From Alistipes sp. (GTDB taxonomy: Bacteria > Bacteroidota > Bacteroidia > Bacteroidales > Rikenellaceae): 64,000 nt of DNA. Where the stretch lies: contig JAFTOU010000009.1 of the NCBI GenBank assembly GCA_017463615.1, forward strand, positions 37,766-101,765, given 5' to 3'. Shown here piece after piece: positions 41,301 to 48,815 of the stretch. The position numbers and the translations under genes are program-made. The notes below the pieces were generated by a model that did no database searches, was not told the origin of the DNA, and saw only the letters and a program-made list of their open reading frames with translations. The stretch's first letter is position 1; each line of letters begins with the position of its first letter.

Positions 41301-41641
41301 CGCTTAGCCTCACCGTAAGCAGTTACGATGACATCGTCCAGAGCAGTAGCAGACTCTGCAAGTACAATATTTACCAATGTCTTACCATTGATAGCAACCT
41401 GCTGATCAGCATAACCGATGAAGGATACAGAGAGTACGCCGTCTACCGGAGCATCCAGGGTATACTTACCCTCAGCGTCGGTAGAAGTTCCGATAGTGGT
41501 TCCATCCACCACTACAGTTGCACCAGGAACTGGCGCGCCGTGACTATCGGTAACCGTACCCGAAATTTGCTTATTCTGTGCCAGAGCCATACCGACTACC
41601 GACAGAACAGCAGCTAATGAAAGTACAATTTTCCTTACCAT
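38381..41641 (-). CDS. SusC/RagA-family TonB-dependent transporter
   Basis: 1086 aa from the ATG at 41641 (MVRKIVLSLAAVLSVVGMAL); a TTG two codons upstream is less likely. Signal peptide, carboxypeptidase-regulatory-like domain (ISGTVTDSHGAPVPGATVVV), plug domain (DDVIVTAYGEAKREAFTGSA...SIEAGTSPLIIVDG), then a 22-strand barrel ending ISGGVNLTF. Outer-membrane import of a large substrate with SusD. Its own consensus promoter is upstream and no sigma/anti-sigma or SusR gene is in the window. Confidence 0.95.
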   Translation of the reverse strand: MVRKIVLSLAAVLSVVGMALAQNKQISGTVTDSHGAPVPGATVVVDGTTIGTSTDAEGKYTLDAPVDGVLSVSFIGYADQQVAINGKTLVNIVLAESATALDDVIVTAYGEAKREAFTGSAVQVKTEEIIKSQQTNAIDALNGKVPGLQIVNVTGQPGGASPTVIIRGISSIEAGTSPLIIVDGMSFAGSMNDINPADIESMSVLKDAAAAALYGSRGANGVILITTKRAKGRDAIVSVDLKVGVNQRAQQDYDYITDPGEYYETHYKGLYNYYTQVAGLSSYEAHARANKTMLDPSAGNGSLGYNVYTLPEGQDLIGRNGKLNPEATLGRLVTFDGEDYWVTPDNWIDEVYMNGVRQEYNVNVAAGSERASFYGSFGYLNNQGIVDNTGYERYTARLRADYQAKKWLKVGGNASYTYSKSMTSAGDGSSGSTENIFAYTSQIAPIYPFYTRDGKGNIRRDSYGNIVYDHGTATQAGTNGGLNRAYLSNANPYSALMLDKNNSTSNLASFNGFADVILPLGFKFTFNGGVSVSQSEAISTANPLYGQYAVSGGSIGRQQSVYWSYTLQQLLTWNYTFNDVHHVDVLLGHENNYDMGRSLVGYKNGLYSVDSSELTQGLKLTSTSSSFSEYNNEGYLFRGQYDFDNRLFFSASYRRDASSRFHPDHRWGNFWSVSAAWLISRENWFNASWVDELKIKASYGSQGNDKIGDFLYMDRYSIANDGTDKWSVAFAAKGNEEITWETNANMNAGIEFSLWQGRLAGSVEYFNRITTDMLSWYSVPVSMGYSGFYKNVGDMSNQGVEVALNANIIRKKNFNWNLNLNLTTVKNKILDLDADNVVDQLYDLEGNAYTGYYSGTNMYAIGHAIYTKRYRAYAGVNPENGKAQYWQRREFVDKTTGQPSFELVKTEDYSQADYFIFDTSLPDLYGGFGTSFDLYGFDLSLNFVYQIGGKVYDGDYAGSMASRSTSHVNVGSAIHKDIYNAWTPENPNSEYPRFVYGDEYTASSSDRFLESASYLSLQNVNFGYTFPRKWMSKIGVSKLRIYVAAENIWYTSARKGLDPRQSFTGGASAAYYSPIRTISGGVNLTF

Positions 41642-41681
41642 AAGCAATAATATTAGTTAAAAAATAAAAATCTTCACATCG

Positions 41682-41713
41682 CAAAGTTAATAATAAACAA
41701 CTACTCAACCAAA
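41682..41713 (-). promoter_or_regulatory. Promoter of the SusC operon
   Basis: On the minus strand TTTG (41713-41710), 20-nt spacer, TAACTTTG (41689-41682). The next 220 bp upstream (to 41936) are AT-rich and hold no gene; regulator sites could lie there. Confidence 0.75.
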
Positions 41714-41936
41714 TAATTTAGTCACAAAATTAGGGCAAAGTAACAGTATTGTAGCATTTTATGATAAATTTGTAGTTGATTGAAAGTAATAGTATAGACA
41801 AAAGTTACAAAATGTAATTAAAATTTTTCAAAAAATTGTTCAATAAATATAAAAACTCAAAACTCTCGGTCAAAATCTGCCCCAAATTGCACTCTAAGGG
41901 CGATTTGAAAACCCAAATGGCAACTTACAGTTTTTC

Positions 41937-41993
41937 GGCTATTGGCTATTAGCTATTAGCCATTGGCTTTTCAGAGGTATCCGCTGCGCGGAT
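41937..41993 (+). repeat. Dispersed intergenic repeat, copy 4
   Basis: Units GGCTATTGGCTATTAGC are followed by TATTAGCCATTGGC and the hairpin ATCCGC-TGC-GCGGAT (41979-41993). Confidence 0.75.
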
Positions 41994-42036
41994 GGTGTTT
42001 AGGGGTACTGATTGCACCGTCGGTATTAACTGGGAG

Positions 42037-42244
42037 GCGCAACATTAAAGGCGACTAAAGATTATTAAGGGTTATTAAGGGTAGCGCAAACTTTTATAGC
42101 GTCGCGGAACGCGACCATTAGTAGTCCTTAATACTCTTTAATGACCCTTAATAAAAAAATTCCGCTAAAAGGCTAATAGCCAAAAGCCAATAAGGCTGGT
42201 ACGCGCCCGACCCTACTCGACCTTATTCGACCTTAATGTTGCGC
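42037..42244. repeat. 208-bp element with perfect 12-bp inverted ends
   Basis: GCGCAACATTAA (42037-42048) and TTAATGTTGCGC (42233-42244). Inside are inverted runs of ATTAAGGG / CCCTTAAT and a reversed copy of the TTAGC/TTGGC repeat near 42170. No ORF. It could be a miniature transposable element or a long hairpin RNA. Confidence 0.6.
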
Positions 42245-42278
42245 TATTCGGCTTGCACCGTCGTCCGCTTCTCGTAAC

Positions 42279-42408
42279 ATTTTATCGTCAGAGCGCGGTA
42301 GATACAACGCTCGGCGAAAAGTACCCGCAATGGGCTGTACTAAAGCGTACTGCCCATTGCGGGTACTTTTTGTTAGCGGCAGTAGGTGCCGCGTTATCAC
42401 GATAAAAT
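42279..42408 (-). repeat. Nested stop-codon palindrome 3 (distal copy after queA)
   Basis: Outer arms ATTTTATCGTCAGAGCGCGG / CCGCGTTATCACGATAAAAT. Inner stem AGTACCCGCAATGGGC / GCCCATTGCGGGTACT, loop core GTAC-TAAAGC-GTAC. It stands head to tail with palindrome 4. Confidence 0.88.
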
Positions 42409-42535
42409 AATTTAGCGTCAAAAGGGGTTAAATGCCACGCTCGGGTAAAAAAATGACTCTGGATAGTACAGGAGCGTACAGCCAGAGTCATTTTTTTAGC
42501 TAGCGGAAGCAGGTATGCCCCTTTTCACGCTAAAT
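42409..42535 (-). repeat. Nested stop-codon palindrome 4 (proximal copy after queA)
   Basis: Outer arms ATTTAGCGTCAAAAGGGG / CCCCTTTTCACGCTAAAT. Inner stem AAAAAAATGACTCTGG / CCAGAGTCATTTTTTT, loop core GTAC-AGGAGC-GTAC. It ends 24 bp from the queA stop codon. The inner stem is the same as in palindrome 6 at 55 kb. Confidence 0.88.
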
Positions 42536-42559
42536 ATATTATATACATAGGTACGATAC

Positions 42560-43762
42560 CTACTCCACAATCAACAACGACGAATCTCCATACGACAGAA
42601 AACGAAAATCGTTCTCAAGGGCGTAGTTGTAGATTTTGTGCCAGTCGTCGCCGACATAGGCGGAGACAAGCAGCAGCAGCGTAGACTTCGGCTGGTGGAA
42701 GTTGGTCACAATCTTGTTCACAACCCTGAACTTATAGCCGAGCGGAGTAATCATTATCTGCGTTGCCGCCTTGATACTCAGCAGGTTATGCTGTTCCATA
42801 TACCCAAGCAGTGTGCTGAGTGCCCTCTCGCCCGTAAACTCGGCAGGGATATCGTACAGCTCCCACTGCCCTATCGTCCTATCCGTCTGAGGGTCAGCGC
42901 TTTGCTCTATACGCCACGCCAGTGCCGCGAGCGACTCCAATGTACGCACCGAGGTTGTTCCCACAGCGACCACCTTGCCAACTTTTGAGAGCAGCAGCTC
43001 AACGGTCTGGCGCGTAATCTCAAAGTGCTCGGTGTGCATCGGGTGCTTAGTCGCATCCTCGTCCTTAACAGGCAGGAATGTTCCCGCACCCACATGGAGG
43101 GTCACCTCGCCGAATATAAAGCCCCGATTCTTAAGGTTTTCTATCAGCTCGCTGGTAAAGTGCAGTCCCGCCGTAGGTGCCGCCACAGAGCCCTCAAAGC
43201 GCGAGTAGACGGTCTGGTAGCGGGTGTTGTCAATCTCCTCGCTCTCGCGGTTGAGATATGGCGGAATAGGTATTCGCCCCAGATGCTCCAGCAGCTGACC
43301 GAAGCTCATCGGCGCATCCCACACAAAGCGGACAATATGCTCGCGAGTGCCTCGCTCGGCAATATATGCCTGCAGGAGGTAGTCAGCGCCCTCATAGCTG
43401 AAAGGTATCTGCACAGCCCCCTCCTTCCACTTCTTCAGGTTGCCGACAATACAGCTCCAGCAACACTCTCCACGCACAGCAAAGGCGCGCTCGTAGTCCG
43501 CAGGAGCGTGCGGCTCAAGACAAAAGACCTCCACACGCGCACCCGACGGCTTGTGCATAACCAGTCGCGCTCGCACAACCTTCGTATTGTTGAAGACAAA
43601 GAGCGTATCGGCAGGCAAGCACTCGCCAATCTGCGCAAAACGCCTCTGCTCAATCGCCCCATTGCGATATACCAACAACTTGGAGCCATCCCTCCGCTCT
43701 AACGGAAACTTGGCAATGCGCTCATCCGGCAACGGATAGTCAAATTCGTTAATATCAATCAT
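42560..43762 (-). CDS. queA: S-adenosylmethionine:tRNA ribosyltransferase-isomerase
   Basis: 400 aa from MIDINEFDYPLPDERIAKFP; the open frame extends 51 codons upstream through palindromic DNA and is not protein-like there. QueA transfers and isomerises the ribosyl part of SAM onto preQ1 in tRNA (queuosine pathway). FVFNNTKVVRARL, TAGLHFTSELIENLKNRG and LHVGAGTFLPVK are family blocks. It is longer than the E. coli enzyme (356), as is usual in this phylum. Monocistronic, followed by two nested palindromes. Confidence 0.95.
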   Translation of the reverse strand: MIDINEFDYPLPDERIAKFPLERRDGSKLLVYRNGAIEQRRFAQIGECLPADTLFVFNNTKVVRARLVMHKPSGARVEVFCLEPHAPADYERAFAVRGECCWSCIVGNLKKWKEGAVQIPFSYEGADYLLQAYIAERGTREHIVRFVWDAPMSFGQLLEHLGRIPIPPYLNRESEEIDNTRYQTVYSRFEGSVAAPTAGLHFTSELIENLKNRGFIFGEVTLHVGAGTFLPVKDEDATKHPMHTEHFEITRQTVELLLSKVGKVVAVGTTSVRTLESLAALAWRIEQSADPQTDRTIGQWELYDIPAEFTGERALSTLLGYMEQHNLLSIKAATQIMITPLGYKFRVVNKIVTNFHQPKSTLLLLVSAYVGDDWHKIYNYALENDFRFLSYGDSSLLIVE

Positions 43763-43795
43763 ATTGGCTACTTTAATAGTACCGTAATAGTACCG

Positions 43796-43977
43796 CAGCT
43801 TTTTGAAAAAAGCTGCACCAAAAACTTTTGGAGAAACTCCGTTTCTCTTCAGCGCTGGTGCGGATTTAGGATAACTGAAGTTATTGAAACAAAAAATAGC
43901 CACCTTCGGTTTCAAGCCAGCTTGACCTCGGATGGCTATTTTTTATTTCACTGCCTCCGACAGTCGCCCTAAATCCG
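43796..43977. repeat. Cluster of hairpins and a three-level palindrome upstream of queA
   Basis: GCAGCTTTTT-G-AAAAAAGCTGC (43796-43816), then GAGAAAC-TCC-GTTTCTC (about 43831-43848). A nested element at 43861-43977 follows: outer CGGATTTAGG / CCTAAATCCG, middle AAAAAATAGCCA / TGGCTATTTTTT, inner GGTTTCAAGC / GCTTGACC. No gene. The last could terminate transcripts in both directions. The nested architecture resembles the stop-codon palindromes but the sequence and loop differ. Confidence 0.65.
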
Positions 43978-43994
43978 AATAGAAGCTCTACTGC

Positions 43995-44030
43995 GTTAGC
44001 CTGCTAATGGCTAATAGCTAACAGCTAAGG
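43995..44030 (-). repeat. Dispersed intergenic repeat, copy 5 (reversed)
   Basis: GCTAATGGCTAATAGCTAAC then AGCTAAGG, the reverse complement of the TTAGC/TTGGC units; no hairpin attached. Confidence 0.65.
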
Positions 44031-44031
44031 T

Positions 44032-44159
44032 ATTTTATCGTCAGAGTGCGTCAGGTACGGTGCATCGTGCAAAATTTCAGTCGCGGATAGTACTAAAGCG
44101 TACAGCCGCGACTGAAATTTAAGGGATGTGCCGTAGATGGCGTGCTATCACGACAAAAT
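44032..44159 (-). repeat. Nested stop-codon palindrome 5 (after tpiA)
   Basis: It ends 1 bp from the tpiA stop codon. Inner stem AAATTTCAGTCGCGG / CCGCGACTGAAATTT, loop core GTAC-TAAAGC-GTAC. The flanks GGTACGGTGCATCGTGC and GGGATGTGCCGTA match palindrome 1 after der and define a second subgroup. Confidence 0.87.
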
Positions 44160-44160
44160 G

Positions 44161-44916
44161 TTAGAAGCCCTTACCAATCGCCAGGAAATCCTCCGCCTTC
44201 AACGCTGCACCACCGATAAGACCACCGTCTACATCCTCCTTAGCGAAGATCTCGGCTGCGTTAGAAGGCTTGCAAGAGCCACCATAGAGAATTGGACACT
44301 CAGCAGCTGCTGCGCCGAACTTTGCAGCGAGCACCTCGCGGATATATGCGTGAATCTCCTGTGCCTGCTCTGCAGTAGCGGTCTCGCCAGTACCGATAGC
44401 CCAAACTGGCTCGTATGCGATAACGAGGTTAGCGAACTGCTCCTCAGTGAGGTTGTAAACTACCTCCTCAATCTGAGCCTTGCAAACTGCAAAGTGGTTG
44501 CCAGCCTTACGCTCCTCAAGGCTCTCGCCTACGCAGTAGATAGGGGTCAGACCGTTAGCATACGCCTGAGCCATCTTCTTGTTCAGAGTCTCTGAAGTCT
44601 CACCATAGTACTGACGACGCTCAGAGTGACCGAGGATAACATACTTGCAACCCAGAGCTGCAATCATTGACGCTGCGATCTCGCCGGTGTAAGCACCCTT
44701 AGCCTCAGTAGCGCAATCCTGTGCACCTACAGCGATATCAGAGCCCTTAACAGCCTCAATAACCTGTGAGAGGTGGGTAAATGGAGGGCAAACGATAAAG
44801 TTTACACACTCACAAACCTCGCCACGACCAGCTACAACATTCTTTGCAAGCTCAACGCCCTCAGCAGGCAGGGTGTTCATCTTCCAGTTACCTGCAACAA
44901 TCTTCTTTCTTGCCAT
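44161..44916 (-). CDS. tpiA: Triosephosphate isomerase
   Basis: 251 aa from MARKKIVAGNWKMN; an ATG three codons upstream is possible. It interconverts dihydroxyacetone phosphate and glyceraldehyde 3-phosphate. Lys in GNWKMN, catalytic His in ILGHSERR, catalytic Glu in VIAYEPVWAIGTG and the phosphate loop ILYGGSCKP are present. It lies 37 bp after lysS on the same strand. Confidence 0.96.
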   Translation of the reverse strand: MARKKIVAGNWKMNTLPAEGVELAKNVVAGRGEVCECVNFIVCPPFTHLSQVIEAVKGSDIAVGAQDCATEAKGAYTGEIAASMIAALGCKYVILGHSERRQYYGETSETLNKKMAQAYANGLTPIYCVGESLEERKAGNHFAVCKAQIEEVVYNLTEEQFANLVIAYEPVWAIGTGETATAEQAQEIHAYIREVLAAKFGAAAAECPILYGGSCKPSNAAEIFAKEDVDGGLIGGAALKAEDFLAIGKGF

Positions 44917-44953
44917 AATTTTCAATAGTTTTTATATGTTTAACAATAATTTG

Positions 44954-46684
44954 CTACTCCTTGTGACTCTCAATCCAAGTCTTGATTTCGGCTGTTGGCA
45001 GGCCGAGCTTGTTCTTCTTGTTGAAGCCGCAGAGGTCGTTAAAGAGCTTCATGCCGCCGCTCTTGGCGGTGCCAGCGAAGGCCTCAAGGGTGATGTAGCC
45101 CATCTTCTGGATGGTCTCAACCCACTCGGCAGGTACGCCAGCCTCGGTATATACCTCAGCAGCATCGGCAACAACCTTCTTCTCTGGGCGCATAGTTGGG
45201 AAGAAGAGCACATCCTGGATAGATGTCTGGCCTGTCATAAACATTGTCAGACGGTCAATACCCATACCCATACCAGAGCAGTTTGGCATACCGTACTCCA
45301 GCGCGCGGACGAAGTCCATATCAATGAACATAGCCTCGTCGTCGCCACGCTCCGAGAGGCGCATCTGCTCCTGGAAGCGCTCCAACTGGTCAATAGGGTC
45401 ATTAAGCTCCGAGTATGCGTTACAGAGCTCCTTACCAGCCACGAAGAGCTCAAAGCGCTCGGTCAGGTCCTCATTGTCGCGGTGGCGCTTGCAGAGTGGC
45501 GACATCTCAATAGGATAGTCGCAGATAAATGTAGGCTGAATAAGGTCGCCCTCGCAGTACTGGCCGAAGATAGCGTCAATCAGCTTACCCTTGCCCATAG
45601 TGTCGTCCACCTCAACATTGAGGCGTGCGCAAGCCTCGCGCAGCTGAGCCTCGCTCTGACCAGTGATGTCGTAGCCGGTCTTCTCGCGGATAGCGTCGGT
45701 CATGGTCAGGCGACGGAATGGAGCCTTGAAGGAGATGGTCTTGCCATCAATCTCCACATCGGTAGTGCCATTTACCGCCAGCGCGATACGCTCCAGCATA
45801 TTCTCGGTAAACTCCATCATCCAGCGGTAGTCCTTGTAGGCGATGTAGATCTCCATGCAGGTAAACTCTGGGTTGTGGGTGCGATCCATACCCTCGTTGC
45901 GGAAGTTCTTACCAAACTCGTATACGCCATCAAAGCCACCCACGATAAGGCGCTTGAGGTAGAGCTCGGTAGCTATTCGCATATAGAAGTCAATATCCAG
46001 CGCATTGTGGTGAGTGATGAACGGACGCGCCGAAGCACCACCCGGAATAGGCTGAAGGATAGGGGTCTCAACCTCCAGGCAGCCGTGCTCGTTGAAGTAG
46101 TTGCGCATGGTTGCGATAATCTTCGCACGCTTAACAAACACATCGCGCACCTTAGGGTTTACCACAAGGTCTACATAACGCTGACGATAGCGCACCTCTG
46201 GGTCTGTCAGAGCATCAAACTGCTGACCATCCTTCTCCTTGACCACTGGCAGTGGACGGATAGACTTTGACAGAACGGTGAACTTGCGGCAGTGAACGGA
46301 CAGCTCGCCCGTATTTGTGCGGAAGGCAAAACCCTCTACGCCGATAAAGTCGCCAATATCGAGCAGCTTCTTGAATACGGCGTTGTAGAGCATAGGCTCG
46401 CCCTCTGGGCAGATGTCGTCACGACGGATATATACCTGGATACGACCAGTGTGGTCCTGCAGCTCAAAGAATGATGCGCTACCCATAATTCGGCGGCTCA
46501 TCATTCGTCCTGCGATGGTAATAGTCTGGAAGTTCTCTGGGGCAGCATCAAAGCCCTCGGCGATAGATGCCGCTGTAGCGTTTACATCAAAACGCTCTGC
46601 TGGATAGGGGTTAATACCCGCCTCCCTTAAGGCAGCAAGCGACTTACGACGCAACTGCTCCTGTTCACTCAGATGTTCTAACAT
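44954..46684 (-). CDS. lysS: Lysyl-tRNA synthetase (class II)
   Basis: 576 aa. N-terminal OB-fold anticodon-binding domain (about 55-160) and class II catalytic core with motif 2 ([20 protein letters not shown]) and motif 3 ([12 protein letters not shown]). A C-terminal extension of about 75 residues after motif 3 ([20 protein letters not shown]) is longer than in E. coli and has been seen in Bacteroidetes enzymes. Upstream neighbour PAP2, downstream tpiA. Confidence 0.96.
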   Translation of the reverse strand: MLEHLSEQEQLRRKSLAALREAGINPYPAERFDVNATAASIAEGFDAAPENFQTITIAGRMMSRRIMGSASFFELQDHTGRIQVYIRRDDICPEGEPMLYNAVFKKLLDIGDFIGVEGFAFRTNTGELSVHCRKFTVLSKSIRPLPVVKEKDGQQFDALTDPEVRYRQRYVDLVVNPKVRDVFVKRAKIIATMRNYFNEHGCLEVETPILQPIPGGASARPFITHHNALDIDFYMRIATELYLKRLIVGGFDGVYEFGKNFRNEGMDRTHNPEFTCMEIYIAYKDYRWMMEFTENMLERIALAVNGTTDVEIDGKTISFKAPFRRLTMTDAIREKTGYDITGQSEAQLREACARLNVEVDDTMGKGKLIDAIFGQYCEGDLIQPTFICDYPIEMSPLCKRHRDNEDLTERFELFVAGKELCNAYSELNDPIDQLERFQEQMRLSERGDDEAMFIDMDFVRALEYGMPNCSGMGMGIDRLTMFMTGQTSIQDVLFFPTMRPEKKVVADAAEVYTEAGVPAEWVETIQKMGYITLEAFAGTAKSGGMKLFNDLCGFNKKNKLGLPTAEIKTWIESHKE

Positions 46685-46721
46685 AGTTCTATTTCGTATT
46701 TATTTCTTTCAAAAAATCGCG

Positions 46722-46753
46722 CAAATTTAGCTGTTTTTCAGCAGAATATCAAG
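46722..46753 (-). promoter_or_regulatory. Possible promoter of lysS-tpiA
   Basis: On the minus strand CTTG (46753-46750), 20-nt spacer, TAAATTTG (46729-46722), inside the last codons of the PAP2 gene. Confidence 0.45.
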
Positions 46754-47314
46754 TTTTCGCCACAAAAGATACATCCCCCAGCCCGAAATAAGACCTACGC
46801 CGAGACCCAAAAGGAGGTCTAACGGATAGTGACAGGCCAAGTATATGCGTGAGTAGCAGATAATTAGCACCGCCACGGCGATAAACCAGCTAAACCAACG
46901 CTTGCCAATTACTGGCGCAGAGAGAGCCGCCAGAGCAGCCGTCGTTGCCGCGTGTGCCGAGACTGTTCCGTATGGACCGTGGGCGTAAGATACGACATAC
47001 GCCAAATCGCGCACCGCAGGGTCAAACATCGGGCGATTACGCGCAGGGAAGGCCTCCCAGAGGTTCTTCAGTAGCCCCGTATGCTTGAATATACCGCAGA
47101 GCATATCTGCCAGACCCATAGCCAGCACCAAGCAGACCACAAAGGCAGCCAGGCTCTTCCACCCCCAGCGGCGCTGCACCGCCCATGCGATATAGAGGTA
47201 GAGGGGTATCCACATAGCCGTGCCCGAGATGGTTGTCATCAGCCAATCCATCACCGCCCCGCCGTCAAAGTTGAGCAGCAGAAATAGTCGCTCGTCAAAG
47301 TTGAGATTTTCCAT
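46727..47314 (-). CDS. PAP2-family membrane phosphatase
   Basis: 195 aa with about five membrane segments. The phosphatase motifs are K/R-x6-RP (as PARNRPMF), SAH in place of the usual SGH (GTVSAHAATTAAL) and SRIYLACHYPLD. It likely dephosphorylates undecaprenyl diphosphate or another lipid phosphate at the outer face of the inner membrane. The Ser-Ala-His variant is a mild departure. It lies 9 bp downstream of the 26-aa ORF. Confidence 0.88.
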   Translation of the reverse strand: MENLNFDERLFLLLNFDGGAVMDWLMTTISGTAMWIPLYLYIAWAVQRRWGWKSLAAFVVCLVLAMGLADMLCGIFKHTGLLKNLWEAFPARNRPMFDPAVRDLAYVVSYAHGPYGTVSAHAATTAALAALSAPVIGKRWFSWFIAVAVLIICYSRIYLACHYPLDLLLGLGVGLISGWGMYLLWRKLDILLKNS

Positions 47315-47323
47315 AGTCCCGTA

Positions 47324-47404
47324 CTATTTGCGAAAAGAGTCTATAAACTTAACCATCACATAGAGCACTGCGCCAATAGCACAGAGCATAAGTTGGTGTC
47401 CCAT
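47324..47404 (-). CDS. Possible 26-aa membrane protein
   Basis: MGHQLMLCAIGAVLYVMVKF then IDSFRK, one hydrophobic segment with a basic end. It fits exactly between phoA (stop 6 bp upstream) and the PAP2 gene (start 9 bp downstream), all on one strand. Such tight packing and a single plausible membrane helix favour a real gene, but the length is too small to be sure. Confidence 0.45.
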   Translation of the reverse strand: MGHQLMLCAIGAVLYVMVKFIDSFRK

Positions 47405-47410
47405 AGCGCT

Positions 47411-48811
47411 TTAGTTGTTCAGCTCCGTACCCGCTGCGCGAGCGATACCCTTTGGTACATCGGTCTGGTCGTAGCAGTTGTAGAAGTGCTCAATGCCCGC
47501 GCCCTTGATAAAGAGTGGCACCTGCATACCCGTATGGTTCAGGCTTATCCAGGCGATGTAGGCGCGCTTGTTGAGTATCTCTATAGCTAACGAGGCGAGC
47601 TTCTCGTTCACATTGTAGAGGCTCACAACCTTATCGCTATTCTGAGCGAAGCTCTTATCAAAGGCCTTGCGCAGGCTCTGCTCGTCCTTGCTACGCAGGC
47701 GAACATGCTCCCAGAAGCCCAGCTCGCTCTTGAGCAGCGCCACCATATCCTCCCACGAGGTCTTGCCCTGCTCGCGCATAGCGCCCATCTTGTCGGTCAG
47801 CGCAGATATAGAGCCCTTCTGCCATGCCAGACGCTCCATATTCATCTTGTAATTTTTGTATCCGAGGTTCATACCGCCCGTCTCGTGGTCGGCAGTGACG
47901 ATAATCAGCGTCTCGTCTGGATGCTTGGCATAAAACTCCAAAGCCATATCTACCGACTTTGAGAGGTGGTTTACCTCCTCAAATGTCGTCACCGCATCGT
48001 TATCGTGGGCGCAGTAGTCTATATGTCCCGCCTCAACCATCAGGAAGAAGCCATCCTTAGACTCGCGCTCAAGGTAGCTTATTGCCGCATCGGTATAGTC
48101 CATCAGCGTAATGTCGCCCTCGGTGCAGTCGTTGGCATACTTGAGCGCCTTGCGAGAGAGGTCGTCCGAGAGCAGCAGCACGCGCTTCCCGCGCACCTTG
48201 CCCGCAGCCTTAGGGTCTTGTAACACCTTCATATTAGCCTGCTTAGCCTTCTCTACATAGTCCTTTGGCAGCAGCCCGTCGCGCTTCTTGTAGAGGACTG
48301 TAGAGCCCGCAGCAAAATCCACCTCGGAGCTGAGCAGCTGCTCAAAGAGGTTGCCATAGTTGCTGCGCGACTCGTTGTGCGAGTAGAAGGCGCTCGGCGT
48401 GGCGTGGTTTACACCCACATTGGTCACAACGCCCACCTTCATGCCGCGCTCAGAGAGCAGCTCGGTAATATTTTTCACACTGCGCTTCTCGGCATCCACG
48501 CCCATATATCCATTTACGGTCTTTACGCCCGCCGCCAACGATGTCGCCGCAGCCGAGGAGTCGGTCACAAGCGATGATGCGGAGTGGTTTGTCACAAATG
48601 TACGAATCGGAAAGCGCGTGAAGCTCAGCCTACCCTCGTTAGGCATCTCGGGGTGCACAGAGGCGTTGTAGAGCTCCGTGCCGTAGACATGGTTGATGCC
48701 CATGCCGTCGCCGATAAATAGGAATATATACTTCGCCTGCTGTGCCTGGGCCGTGCCGAGGCAGAGCAGCAATACGGTTACAAAACTGAGTACTCTTTTC
48801 ATCTTCATCAC
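47411..48811 (-). CDS. Alkaline phosphatase
   Basis: 466 aa. Signal peptide ending GTAQAQ. Metal site IFLFIGDGMG, active-site Ser85 in VTDSSAAATS, metal ligands in VEAGHIDYCAHDND, TADHETGG and near the end. The Tyr/Lys-rich middle fits the PhoA family. Periplasmic release of phosphate from monoesters. The active-site motif has TDSSAAA where many relatives have TDSAAxA. It lies 4 bp after the metallopeptidase gene and before the 26-aa ORF. Confidence 0.9.
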   Translation of the reverse strand: MMKMKRVLSFVTVLLLCLGTAQAQQAKYIFLFIGDGMGINHVYGTELYNASVHPEMPNEGRLSFTRFPIRTFVTNHSASSLVTDSSAAATSLAAGVKTVNGYMGVDAEKRSVKNITELLSERGMKVGVVTNVGVNHATPSAFYSHNESRSNYGNLFEQLLSSEVDFAAGSTVLYKKRDGLLPKDYVEKAKQANMKVLQDPKAAGKVRGKRVLLLSDDLSRKALKYANDCTEGDITLMDYTDAAISYLERESKDGFFLMVEAGHIDYCAHDNDAVTTFEEVNHLSKSVDMALEFYAKHPDETLIIVTADHETGGMNLGYKNYKMNMERLAWQKGSISALTDKMGAMREQGKTSWEDMVALLKSELGFWEHVRLRSKDEQSLRKAFDKSFAQNSDKVVSLYNVNEKLASLAIEILNKRAYIAWISLNHTGMQVPLFIKGAGIEHFYNCYDQTDVPKGIARAAGTELNN

Positions 48812-48815
48812 TTTT

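Noticed and set aside
42233-42491. Two short ORFs in the nested palindromes after queA
   Set aside because: Their sequence is dictated by the repeats; similar frames are broken in the other palindrome copies.
43763-43915. N-terminal extension of queA by 51 codons
   Set aside because: The extension runs through palindromic spacer DNA; MIDINEFDYPLP is the conserved start.
44873-46270. 465-codon ORF antisense to lysS
   Set aside because: Shadow of lysS, which has class II motifs 2 and 3.
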